A DNA stretch of 50,637 nucleotides from JACTMI01 sp964618415 (GTDB taxonomy: Bacteria; Acidobacteriota; Thermoanaerobaculia; Multivoradales; JAGPDF01), in contig CAZUAT010000011.1 in the NCBI GenBank assembly GCA_964618415.1, forward strand, positions 1 to 50,637, given 5' to 3'. The notes under the pieces are model-generated. The model was not told the DNA's origin. It saw nothing but the letters and a program-made list of their open reading frames with translations, and did not search any database. Positions 33,751-41,620 of this stretch are shown one piece after another. The first letter of the stretch is position 1. Every line of letters begins with the position of its first letter. A program made the position numbers and the translations under genes.

Positions 33751-33784
33751 TCAGCGAACCGGATCGAAACTCAGCGAACCGGAT
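33751..33784. repeat. 14-bp direct repeat at the 3' end of rsmI
   Basis: TCAGCGAACCGGAT occurs at 33751-33764 and 33771-33784, 20 bases apart. The first copy contains the rsmI stop codon and the second encodes the end of SGSLSF. It may be a small duplication near the convergent mnmA/rsmI ends. Confidence 0.7.
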
Positions 33785-34470
33785 GCCGCGCGGCTGTCCG
33801 GCGGCCCGATCACCAGCACGTACTCCCCGAGTGGCCGGCGGCCGGCGACCGCGGCGGCCAGTTCGCCGAGCGGGCCGCGCAGCGTCTCCTCGTGCAGCTT
33901 GGTCAGTTCGCGTGCCACCGCCGCCGGCCGGTCCGGCCCCAGTTCGGCCACAGCGTCGGCCAGGCTGGCGATGACCCGGTGTGGCGACTCGAAGGCGACG
34001 ACGGTGTGGCCCAGGGCGCCGAACTGGCGCCAGAACGTCCGGCGCCGCGCCGATTTCGGCGGCACGAAGCCGGCGAAGGTAAACGGGTAAGGCGGCAGGC
34101 CCGAGACCACCAGCGCAGCCAGGATCGCCGACGGCCCTGGAATCGCCTCGATCCGGTGGCCGGCGGCCGCCGCGGCGCGCGCCAGCGGGAAGCCGGGGTC
34201 CGACAGCAACGGCGTCCCGGCGTCCGACACCACGGCAATCGTCTGCCCGGCGTCGAGCGCGGCCAGCAGTTCCGGGAGCCGCTGGCGCTCGTTGTGATCG
34301 TGCAGCGAGACGGTCGGTCGCTGGATGCCGAGGTGGTGCAGGAGGCGCCCGGTGTGCCGGGTGTCCTCGCAGGCGATCCGGTCGGCCGACTGCAGGGCCG
34401 CGACGGCGCGCGGCGAGAGGTCGTCCAGGTTGCCGATCGGCGTGGCGACGAAGATCAGACGGCCGGGCAC
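33751..34470 (-). CDS. rsmI: 16S rRNA (cytidine-1402-2'-O)-methyltransferase RsmI
   Basis: A 239-residue SAM-dependent tetrapyrrole-methylase-fold enzyme. FVATPIGNLDDLSPRAVAAL, CEDTRHTGRLL, VSDAGTPLLSDPG, IPGPSAILAALVVSGLP and FESPHR are the RsmI signatures in the right order. It methylates the ribose of C1402 in 16S rRNA, tuning decoding. The C-terminus is shorter than many family members and is encoded within a 14-bp direct repeat (33751-33784). It is the last gene of a nitrilase-nadE-rsmI run, 19 bases after nadE. Confidence 0.95.
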   Translation of the reverse strand: MPGRLIFVATPIGNLDDLSPRAVAALQSADRIACEDTRHTGRLLHHLGIQRPTVSLHDHNERQRLPELLAALDAGQTIAVVSDAGTPLLSDPGFPLARAAAAAGHRIEAIPGPSAILAALVVSGLPPYPFTFAGFVPPKSARRRTFWRQFGALGHTVVAFESPHRVIASLADAVAELGPDRPAAVARELTKLHEETLRGPLGELAAAVAGRRPLGEYVLVIGPPDSRAASGSLSFDPVR

Positions 34471-34489
34471 GGCAGGCGACGTGCTTCGC

Positions 34490-35326
34490 TCAGTCGCGCG
34501 GGATCTCGCGGTCGAGGTTGACCGCGCTGCCCGACAGGCGGGCGATGAGCATCAACCGGCGCTTGAAGCGTTGCGTGCGCTCCCGCTCGACCACCCGGGC
34601 GACGACATCGGCCGGGTAGCCGCGCTCGACGATCTCGTCCGGCATCATCCCCTGATCGAACAGCAGGTAAAGCACCTCGTCGGCGATCCAGTAGCCGAAG
34701 CCGAGCTCGTCCTCCGACGTCTGCCCGGGCCACAGGTCGGCCGACGGCTTCTTGTCGAGCACCGCCTGCGGCACGCCGAGATGGCGCGCCAGCTGCCAGA
34801 CCTGCTGCTTGTACAGGTCGCCGTTGGGGTTGAGCGACGAGGCGTTGTCCCCGAACAGGGTCGAGTAGCCGAGGAGGATTTCCGTCTTGTTGGAGGTGCC
34901 GAGCACCAGGGCTCCGAGCCGCTTGGCCTGGTCGAACAGGATCGTCATCCGCTCGCGCGCCATCTTGTTGCCGCGCCGCAGGCGATCGGCCTCCGGGTCG
35001 ACGGCCGCGAAGTAGGCGTCGATCTGCGGCGAGATGTCGATCGTCCGCAGCGCGATGCCGAACGCCCCGGCGGTGGCGGCGGCGTCGATGGCCGACTGCG
35101 GGTCGGAGCTGCGATAGGGCAGGAACAGACCGTGGACCCCGTCGGCGCCCAGGGCGCGCACTGCGATCGCCGCCGCGAGCGCCGAGTCGAGGCCGCCCGA
35201 GATGCCGAGCACGACGCCGCTGGCGCGAGCGTTGGTGACTGCGTCGCGGACGAACGAGGCGAGGGCGGCGCAGGCCAGATCGGGGTCGAGGCGCAGACGC
35301 GCAGCGACCTCCTCGCGGTGGATCAT
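34490..35326 (-). CDS. nadE: NAD+ synthase NadE (synthetase domain only)
   Basis: A 278-residue ATP-pyrophosphatase that amidates nicotinic acid adenine dinucleotide to NAD. The PP-loop is VVLGISGGLDSALA near residue 45. KMARERMTILFDQAKRLGAL, GTSNKTEILLGYSTLFGD and KKPSADLWPGQTSEDELGF are the substrate-binding segments. It lacks the N-terminal glutaminase of glutamine-dependent enzymes, so it should use ammonia directly, unless the nitrilase-type protein encoded 7 bases upstream provides it. Confidence 0.95.
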   Translation of the reverse strand: MIHREEVAARLRLDPDLACAALASFVRDAVTNARASGVVLGISGGLDSALAAAIAVRALGADGVHGLFLPYRSSDPQSAIDAAATAGAFGIALRTIDISPQIDAYFAAVDPEADRLRRGNKMARERMTILFDQAKRLGALVLGTSNKTEILLGYSTLFGDNASSLNPNGDLYKQQVWQLARHLGVPQAVLDKKPSADLWPGQTSEDELGFGYWIADEVLYLLFDQGMMPDEIVERGYPADVVARVVERERTQRFKRRLMLIARLSGSAVNLDREIPRD

Positions 35327-35333
35327 GGCGCGC

Positions 35334-36230
35334 TCACTCCTCCGCCGGGTCGGTCGCCAGTCCGGCGCCCGGCCCGGCGATATCGCTGCGCTCGGCGGCG
35401 AGGATCGGCAGCCGCCAGCGCAGCCGGTCGACCTCGCGCAGATCGATATCGGCTACCAGCAGGTCCTCGTCGAGGTACGGGGCGCGGGCGAGCAGCTCAC
35501 CGCCCGGTCGCACGATGTGGCTGCCGCCGGTGTAGAAGGTGCCCTCCTCCCAGCCGACGCGGCCGCAGTAGAGGACCCAACTGGTGTTGAGCAACGCCGA
35601 CGAGCGGGTGAGCGACTCCCAGGCCTCCTGCGAGGGCGGCATCGGGTCGGGCCCGATGCGGCCGGGCGAGGCCGAGATGACACACAGCAGCTTGGCGCCG
35701 GCACGGGCCAGCTTCTCGCCCGTGTCGGAGTGCCAGAAGTCTTCGCAGATCAGCATGCCGAACGGGTTGCCGAACAGGCTGGCGAGCTCGAGCCGGCGGC
35801 CCTCGCCGAAGAAGCGGCCCTCCTGAAAGATGCCGTAGGTGGGCAGATAAAGCTTGCGGTGCCGATGGGCGATGCGGCCGCCCGCGAGCAGCAGGGCGCT
35901 GTTGAACAGGAAGCCGCGCTTGTCCTCCTCCACGCAGCCGACCACGACCGCCATGTCGCCGGCAGTGCGCGCCAGCTCGGCGATTGCCGGTGAGTTCTCC
36001 GGCTGGAGGGCGACGCGAGAGGTCAGGTGGAGCAGCCGGTAGCCGGTCAGCGACAGCTCGGGAAAGACCAGCAGTTCGACCCCGTCGCGGCGGGCGCGGG
36101 CGATCCAGTCGAGGTGGGTGGCGAGGTTGGCGTCGACCTCTCCGAGGCGGGAGTCGATCTGTGCCAGGCCCACCCGGATGCGCCCTCTGCTGTCGCCGCG
36201 GTCGCCGGTCACCGGCGGCGATGCTAGCAT
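35334..36230 (-). CDS. Nitrilase-superfamily amidohydrolase, possible NadE partner
   Basis: A 298-residue carbon-nitrogen hydrolase. The Glu-Lys-Cys triad is visible: Glu in LVFPELSLTGY, Lys in HRHRKLYLPTYG, Cys in MLICEDFWH. IRVGLAQIDSRLGEVDANLA and ELLVFPELSLTGYRL resemble the glutaminase domain of long NAD synthetases, here as a separate gene 7 bases before nadE. It may release ammonia from glutamine for NadE or hydrolyse an unrelated amide. The ATG at 36230 is used; the GTG at 36212 is equally possible and no ribosome site decides. Confidence 0.85.
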   Translation of the reverse strand: MLASPPVTGDRGDSRGRIRVGLAQIDSRLGEVDANLATHLDWIARARRDGVELLVFPELSLTGYRLLHLTSRVALQPENSPAIAELARTAGDMAVVVGCVEEDKRGFLFNSALLLAGGRIAHRHRKLYLPTYGIFQEGRFFGEGRRLELASLFGNPFGMLICEDFWHSDTGEKLARAGAKLLCVISASPGRIGPDPMPPSQEAWESLTRSSALLNTSWVLYCGRVGWEEGTFYTGGSHIVRPGGELLARAPYLDEDLLVADIDLREVDRLRWRLPILAAERSDIAGPGAGLATDPAEE

Positions 36231-36288
36231 TCCGCCCGCTCGCGCCCGGCCCGGGCCGCCGCCGGTCCGACCTCGCGCCGCTCTCCTG

Positions 36289-37023
36289 ATGCCCTTTTCG
36301 GCCCCGGCACCTTCCTGCGTTCTGGCTCTTCTATCTCTATCGCTGGTCGGGCTTGCCGGGAGCAGTCCGGCGTCGGCGGCAGGCGCCGGCGAGCCGGTCC
36401 TCGTCGACCGGGTCGTGGCGGTGGTCGACGAAGATCCGATTCTGCTCTCCGACATCGAAAGGGTACTGGGGCTGCGGCTCGTGGAGGCCGAGCCGGGCGA
36501 GAGCGAGACGGCGCTGCGCCGCCGCGTTCTCGACGGCCTGATCGAGCAGCGCCTGCGCCTGCACGAGATCGGTCGATTCGGATTCGAGGACGCTTCGTTC
36601 GAAGACGTCGAGACGCAGTTCGCGGCGCTGCGCGGCCAGTTCGCCGACGACGCGGCGCTCGCCGTGGAACTGGAGCGCCTGGGGCTCACCGAGAACGACG
36701 TGCGCCAGCTGCTGTCGCGCCAGCTCGCGGTGCTCGGCTACGTCGAGGAGCGACTGGGGCCGCGCGTGCTGGTCGATGCCGACGAGATCCGGCGCTACTA
36801 CGACGAGGAGCTGGCGCCGCGGATGGCCGCCGAGTCCGCGCCGCTGCCACCGATCGACGAGGTCCGGGAGGCGATCCGCGCCGTTCTGCGCGAGCGCGAG
36901 CTGAACCTCGAGATCGAGCGCTGGACGGCTGAGCTGCGCGCTGCCGCCGACGTCGTCGACCTGTTCGACGCGCCGGAGCGGCCGCTGCCGCCCGAGCGCT
37001 TCGCCCTGCCCGCCACCCACTGA
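36289..37023 (+). CDS. SurA-N-terminal-domain-like periplasmic protein
   Basis: A 244-residue exported protein: signal peptide LALLSLSLVGLAGSSPASA, then VLVDRVVAVVDEDPILLSDI and ALRRRVLDGLIEQRLRLHEI, which match the SurA/PpiD chaperone N-terminal domain. The following helical part (VELERLGLTENDVRQLLSRQ, DADEIRRYYDEELAPRM) and a C-terminal helix fit the rest of the chaperone module. There is no PPIC rotamase domain. Such proteins can chaperone outer-membrane proteins without isomerase activity. It diverges from the nitrilase gene; the shared gap is 58 bases. Confidence 0.82.
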   Translation: MPFSAPAPSCVLALLSLSLVGLAGSSPASAAGAGEPVLVDRVVAVVDEDPILLSDIERVLGLRLVEAEPGESETALRRRVLDGLIEQRLRLHEIGRFGFEDASFEDVETQFAALRGQFADDAALAVELERLGLTENDVRQLLSRQLAVLGYVEERLGPRVLVDADEIRRYYDEELAPRMAAESAPLPPIDEVREAIRAVLRERELNLEIERWTAELRAAADVVDLFDAPERPLPPERFALPATH

Positions 37024-37115
37024 ACCGGGGTCGCGCGTCGCCCCCGCGGACCCGGCGCGTCCGGCGATGAGCCGTTCGGGAGCCGTTGTGCACGTATGGG
37101 GACAAGGAGATCCCC

Positions 37116-38456
37116 ATGACCCTCTCGATCCGCTTGCGCTCCCTCCCGTTCGTCGTCGCGGCGCTCGTCGCCACGCCGGTGGCGGCCCAGCAACCGACCT
37201 TTCTCGACCTGCAGCGCCAGGTCAACAACGTGACGGCGAGCGACCAGCGGCTCGCCGCCGTTGCCAAGTCGCCCGACGGCACTACCTGGGTCGTCTGGGA
37301 GAGCTGGACCTCAGCCGGCGGAGACGCCGACGGCCGCAGCATTCAGATGCGCCGCTACGCTGCGCACGGGCAGGTCCTCGGCGCCCAGGTCCAGGTCAAC
37401 ACGACAACCGCCGGCCACCAGAGCCGCCCTGCAGTCGCCTCCGATCCGGTCACCGGCGCCGTGATGGTGGTCTGGGAGAGCCCGGGCGCCGGAGGTGGCG
37501 CCGGGGCCGACGTGCGGGCGCGCATCTATCTGCCGAACGGCACCGCCGCGGGCGCCGACTTCCCGGTCAACCTGTTCACCACCGGCGACCAGCTCCTGCC
37601 CGCGGTGGCGGGGGAGCTCGGCGGTTTCGTCGTCATCTGGCAGAGCGACGACGATCCGAGCGCGGGGGTCGACTGGAACATCGCCGGGCGGGCGTTCGAC
37701 GCCACGGGCAGTCCGATCACCGGGGAGCTGCTGATCAACGACCAGACCGCCGGAGCGCAGGAGGTGCCGGCGATCGACGCCCGCGGCGAGCAGATCCTGG
37801 CCGTCTGGCAGAGCGCGACCTCGAGCGGCAGCGACAACACGACGAGCAGCATTCAGGGGCGCTGGATCGTCGGTGGCTGGGGTCCCGACGCGTTCCAGGT
37901 CAACGAGCATCCGCCGGTGATGTCGGATTACAACCCCGCGGTAGCCGTCCGTCCGAACGGCGCTGCGGTTGTGGTGTGGGACAGCTTCGGCTCGATCGGT
38001 GACGATGCCGACCGCTACGCCGTCCAGGGGCGGGTCTTCTCGCCTACCGGCGTGCCGGGCGCGCAGTTCCAGGTCAACGCCTACACCGACGACGACCAGC
38101 GGTTTCCGGCGGTGGTCGTCGACAGCGACGGCAAGTTCGTAGCCGCCTGGCAGAGTTACGGCTCGAGCGGCAACGACGCCGACGGCTGGAGCGTGCAGGT
38201 GCGGGCGTTCGCACCGGACGGCACGCCGCTCGGCGGAGACCGCCAGGCCAACCACTATGTCGTGAGTGATCAGATGGCGCCGGCGCTCGCCATCGATGGC
38301 GCCGGCCGGATCGCGCTGGCGTGGGAAAGCCTCGGGTCGCCGGGCGACGACGACAGCCTGTTCAGCGTTCAGGTGCGGCGCCTGACGCTGCGGCTGCTCT
38401 TCGCCGACGGCTTCGCGACCGGCGATACCTCGCGCTGGTCGCTCACTGCGCCGTGA
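37116..38456 (+). CDS. Secreted seven-repeat beta-propeller-like protein with C-terminal tag
   Basis: A 446-residue protein with a signal peptide (FVVAALVATPVAAQQ) and seven tandem repeats of about 55 residues. Each begins VN or AN, then Q-x-x-PAVA, a VVVW-x-S strand, often G-S-x-GDDAD, then VQGR-x-F and a return to VN; LFTTGDQLLPAVAGELGG and AYTDDDQRFPAVVVDSDGKF illustrate two of them. Seven blades suggest a closed propeller, inferred. The end is LFADGFATGDTSRWSLTAP, the shared tail. AAGGAG six bases before the ATG fixes the start. The sigma factor gene follows after 60 bases. Confidence 0.82.
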   Translation: MTLSIRLRSLPFVVAALVATPVAAQQPTFLDLQRQVNNVTASDQRLAAVAKSPDGTTWVVWESWTSAGGDADGRSIQMRRYAAHGQVLGAQVQVNTTTAGHQSRPAVASDPVTGAVMVVWESPGAGGGAGADVRARIYLPNGTAAGADFPVNLFTTGDQLLPAVAGELGGFVVIWQSDDDPSAGVDWNIAGRAFDATGSPITGELLINDQTAGAQEVPAIDARGEQILAVWQSATSSGSDNTTSSIQGRWIVGGWGPDAFQVNEHPPVMSDYNPAVAVRPNGAAVVVWDSFGSIGDDADRYAVQGRVFSPTGVPGAQFQVNAYTDDDQRFPAVVVDSDGKFVAAWQSYGSSGNDADGWSVQVRAFAPDGTPLGGDRQANHYVVSDQMAPALAIDGAGRIALAWESLGSPGDDDSLFSVQVRRLTLRLLFADGFATGDTSRWSLTAP

Positions 38457-38516
38457 CCGGATCGCCGTGCCGCCCGGCCGGGACGGTGTGGCAGGATGCG
38501 CTCCCGGTCGGGCGCC

Positions 38517-39104
38517 ATGGACGACAGCGAGCTTCCGCACGAGGAGATCACCGCGCTGCTCGACGCCTGGGCCGGCGGCGACCCGGCCGCCTTCGGGCGG
38601 CTGTTTCATCGTCTCTATCCCGATCTCAGGCGGGTCGCCGCGCGGGCGATGCGCCGTGAGCGCGCCGACCACACGCTGCAGCCGACCGCGGTCGTCCACG
38701 AGGCGTTCCTCGAACTGGCCGGCCAGGACCGTTCCCGCTTTCGGAACCGGGGCCACTTTCTGGCTGTGGCCGGCTGGGTGATGCGGCGCATCCTGGTCGA
38801 GCACGCGCGCGGTCGCGCCGCCGCCAAGCGAGGAGGCGGCCACGACGCCCAGCCACTCGACGATTTCTCCGAGTCGATCGGAGCGCTCGATCCCGCGCTG
38901 AGCGAGGAGATTCTCGCCGTCGACCTGGCGCTCGAGAAGCTGGGCGAGCGCGACGGCCGCGCAGCGCAGGTGGTGACGCTGCGCTACTTCGGAGGACTCT
39001 CGCTGGAAGAGACCGGCGAGGCGCTGGGGTTGTCGCTGGCCACCGTCAAACGGGAGTGGACAGCCGCTCGGATCTGGCTGCAGCGGGAGCTCACCCGCAC
39101 GTGA
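38517..39104 (+). CDS. ECF-type RNA polymerase sigma factor
   Basis: A 195-residue ECF sigma factor of the type often called Sig-70_X6 in Acidobacteria and Planctomycetes. Region 2 is FGRLFHRLYPDLRRVAARAM with HTLQPTAVVHEAFLELAGQ. Region 4 is VVTLRYFGGLSLEETGEALG and LATVKREWTAARIWLQREL. No anti-sigma factor is adjacent; its GTGA-overlapping partner is a Ser/Thr kinase, so phosphorylation control is plausible for this class. The ATG at 38517 is used; the ATG at 38496 would add seven residues. Confidence 0.9.
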   Translation: MDDSELPHEEITALLDAWAGGDPAAFGRLFHRLYPDLRRVAARAMRRERADHTLQPTAVVHEAFLELAGQDRSRFRNRGHFLAVAGWVMRRILVEHARGRAAAKRGGGHDAQPLDDFSESIGALDPALSEEILAVDLALEKLGERDGRAAQVVTLRYFGGLSLEETGEALGLSLATVKREWTAARIWLQRELTRT

Positions 39105-41617
39105 GCCGCCCGGTCCCGTGGGAGCGACTGCGCGACGAGCTCGACCGGCTGCTGGCGCTCGAGCCGGCGCCGCGCGAGGCGGCGCTGACCCTCCTCGCCG
39201 CAAGCGAGCCGGAGCTCGCCGCCGAGCTCGGCGATCTGCTGGCGGCAGCCACCGATGCGTCCTCTCTGTTCGAGCGCCCGGTAGTGGAACGGCTCCTGGC
39301 TCCGGCGGCGACCGCGGAGCCGCCACCGCGGCGGATCGGCCCGTGGCAGCTCGAGGAAGAGATCGGGCGGGGCGGCATGGGCACGGTGTGGCGGGCGCGC
39401 CGCGACGACGGGGCCTACGAACGGACGGTGGCGATCAAGCTCGTCCGCGCCGAGCTCTCCTCGGAGCTGCTGCGGCGTCACCTGGCCCGGGAGCGCCGCA
39501 TCCTGGCGCGGCTCGTCCATCCGGCGATCGTGCCGCTGCTCGATGGCGGCACGACCGAGAACGGTACTCCGTATCTGGTGCTGGAGCACGTCGAAGGGGC
39601 GCGCATCGATGCCTGGTGTGACGCCCGCGCGCTGCCGCTGGCAGAGCGGCTCGGTCTATTTGTCGAAGTCTGCGGCGCGGTCGCGTTCGCCCATCGGCAG
39701 CTCGTCCTGCACCGCGACCTCAAGACGGCCAACATTCTGGTCGACGCCGAGGGCCGGGTGCGGCTGCTCGACTTCGGCATCGCGCGGCTGCTCGAGGCGG
39801 ACGACGGGGAGGGCGAGTGGACCGCGCTGGGGCTGCCGCGGCCGCTCACGCCCGGGTGGGCGAGTCCGGAGCAGCTGCGCGGCGAACCGCTGACGACCGC
39901 TTCGGATGTCTACTCGCTGGGTGTCCTGCTCTGCGTGCTGACGGCGGGGCGACCGCCGCACGCCGTCGAGCGCACCAGTTCGCACGCCGAGCTGGCGACC
40001 CGCATCGCCGCAGCGGGCCGGGTGCGGCTGTCAGCGGTGGCGGCCGACTGCGCGGCGCCGGGCGTCGACCGCCGGCAGCTGGGCGGCGACCTCGAACGAA
40101 TCGTGGCCAAGGCGCTCGATCCGGACCCGGCCGAGCGCTACCCCAGCGTCGCTCTGCTGGCCGAGGACGTCGAGCGGTTCCTCGCCGGTCGCCCGGTCCT
40201 CGCGCATCCGCCAGCACTCGGCTACCGGCTCGCCCGGTTCGTGCGGCGCCATGCGCTGGCCGTGGCGGCGACGACGCTGGCGACGCTGCTGCTCGTCGGG
40301 TCGGGAGTGGTGAGCCTGCTGCAGGCGCAGCGGGCGCGGCGGGAAGCCGAGCGCGCGGCGCGCCGGCTGGTGGAGGTCCGCGAACTGGCGGGGCAGTTCC
40401 TGTTCGACCTCGAGACCGGTCTGCGCGAGCTGTCCGGAAGCACCAGCCTGCGCGAGCAGGTGGTGACCACGGCGCTGCGCTACCTCGAGCTGCTCTCTGC
40501 CGAAGCCGCTGACGACCCGGCACTGCTGGACGACCTGGCGCGCGGCTACGTGAAAGTCGGCGAGATCCAGGGCAGCCCGCACGAGCCGAACCTCAGTCAG
40601 CTCGACGCGGCGATGGTGAGCGCGGCACGGGCGATCGACGCGGCGACCCGGCTGGTCGAGCTCACTCCCGGCAGCCCGCTCGGTCACGAAAGGCGCGCGT
40701 ACGCGCTGCGGCTGCGCGGCGACCTCGAGGTCGTTCTCGGTCGCGCCTCGGCGGCGCGGGCGAGCTTCGAGGAGGGGCTGGCCGAGGCACAGCTCGCGGC
40801 CGAGGTCGACCGCGCCGATGCGGTGCAGTTCGACCGCCGTCGCCTGGCGGCCGGCCTCCATCAGCGCATCGCCGGCGTCGACCAGGCGCTCGGCAAGGCG
40901 GACGAAGCGGTCGTCAGCCTCGCCGCGAGCCTCGCGGAGTACGAGCGGCTTGCGGCGATCGACGCCGGGCGTGTCGATCGCAGTCTGCTCGTGGCTCATG
41001 CGCTGCTCGGACACGCGCTGCAGGTCGCCGGACGCGGCGACGAGGCGCTCGTTCACCACCGCAAGGCGCTCGAGATCGCCGACCGGCGGCTGGCGGCCGC
41101 CCCGAACCACCCGGAGGCACGCTCCGACTGGACAGGGGTGGGCGATCGGCTGGCCGCCGCCCTGGTCGAGCAGGGCGACCTCGTCGAGGCGCGCCGGATC
41201 GCCGAGCGCGGGCTCGAGGTCCGCCGCCAGATCGTGGCCTCCGACCCGGGCGATCTCGAGGCGGCCTACGATCTGGCCGTCGGTTGTTACTGGGTCGGAC
41301 TGGTGGCGATGGAAGCGGGTGACCTCGACGCGGCGGCGCCAGCGTTCGAGGCCTCGGTCGCCAGCCTCGCGCCGCTCACCGGTGCCGGAGCGCGCAACGT
41401 CGAGCACCTGCAGGCGCTCGTCTCGGCGCGCGGCCAGCTGGGGGAGGTCGAGCGGATGCGCGGGCGCCGCGCCGTCGCCCACGCGCTGTTCACACAGGCG
41501 GCGCGAGATCTCGAACGGCTGGTGGCTCTGGCGCCCGAAGGCACCGACTTCGAGGCCCAGCGCCAGGTCTTCGCAGACAGCCTGGCGGCTACCGCCGCCA
41601 CGGCCGGCTCGCGCTGA
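39101..41617 (+). CDS. Ser/Thr protein kinase with transmembrane helix and TPR region
   Basis: An 838-residue kinase. A short N-terminal helical region precedes the kinase domain (about residues 80-345), which has EIGRGGMGTVWRAR, VAIKLV, the HRD motif in LHRDLKTANILVD, DFGIARL and WASPEQ. A membrane helix (LAVAATTLATLLLVGSGVVS, about residue 385) leads to a long helical TPR-like region (residues about 420-838; GRGDEALVHHRKALEIADRR). The GTG start overlaps the sigma gene stop in GTGA. Sigma/kinase pairs of this build are frequent in Acidobacteriota; here the kinase may control the sigma factor in response to an envelope signal. Confidence 0.92.
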   Translation: MSRPVPWERLRDELDRLLALEPAPREAALTLLAASEPELAAELGDLLAAATDASSLFERPVVERLLAPAATAEPPPRRIGPWQLEEEIGRGGMGTVWRARRDDGAYERTVAIKLVRAELSSELLRRHLARERRILARLVHPAIVPLLDGGTTENGTPYLVLEHVEGARIDAWCDARALPLAERLGLFVEVCGAVAFAHRQLVLHRDLKTANILVDAEGRVRLLDFGIARLLEADDGEGEWTALGLPRPLTPGWASPEQLRGEPLTTASDVYSLGVLLCVLTAGRPPHAVERTSSHAELATRIAAAGRVRLSAVAADCAAPGVDRRQLGGDLERIVAKALDPDPAERYPSVALLAEDVERFLAGRPVLAHPPALGYRLARFVRRHALAVAATTLATLLLVGSGVVSLLQAQRARREAERAARRLVEVRELAGQFLFDLETGLRELSGSTSLREQVVTTALRYLELLSAEAADDPALLDDLARGYVKVGEIQGSPHEPNLSQLDAAMVSAARAIDAATRLVELTPGSPLGHERRAYALRLRGDLEVVLGRASAARASFEEGLAEAQLAAEVDRADAVQFDRRRLAAGLHQRIAGVDQALGKADEAVVSLAASLAEYERLAAIDAGRVDRSLLVAHALLGHALQVAGRGDEALVHHRKALEIADRRLAAAPNHPEARSDWTGVGDRLAAALVEQGDLVEARRIAERGLEVRRQIVASDPGDLEAAYDLAVGCYWVGLVAMEAGDLDAAAPAFEASVASLAPLTGAGARNVEHLQALVSARGQLGEVERMRGRRAVAHALFTQAARDLERLVALAPEGTDFEAQRQVFADSLAATAATAGSR

Positions 41618-41620
41618 CGA

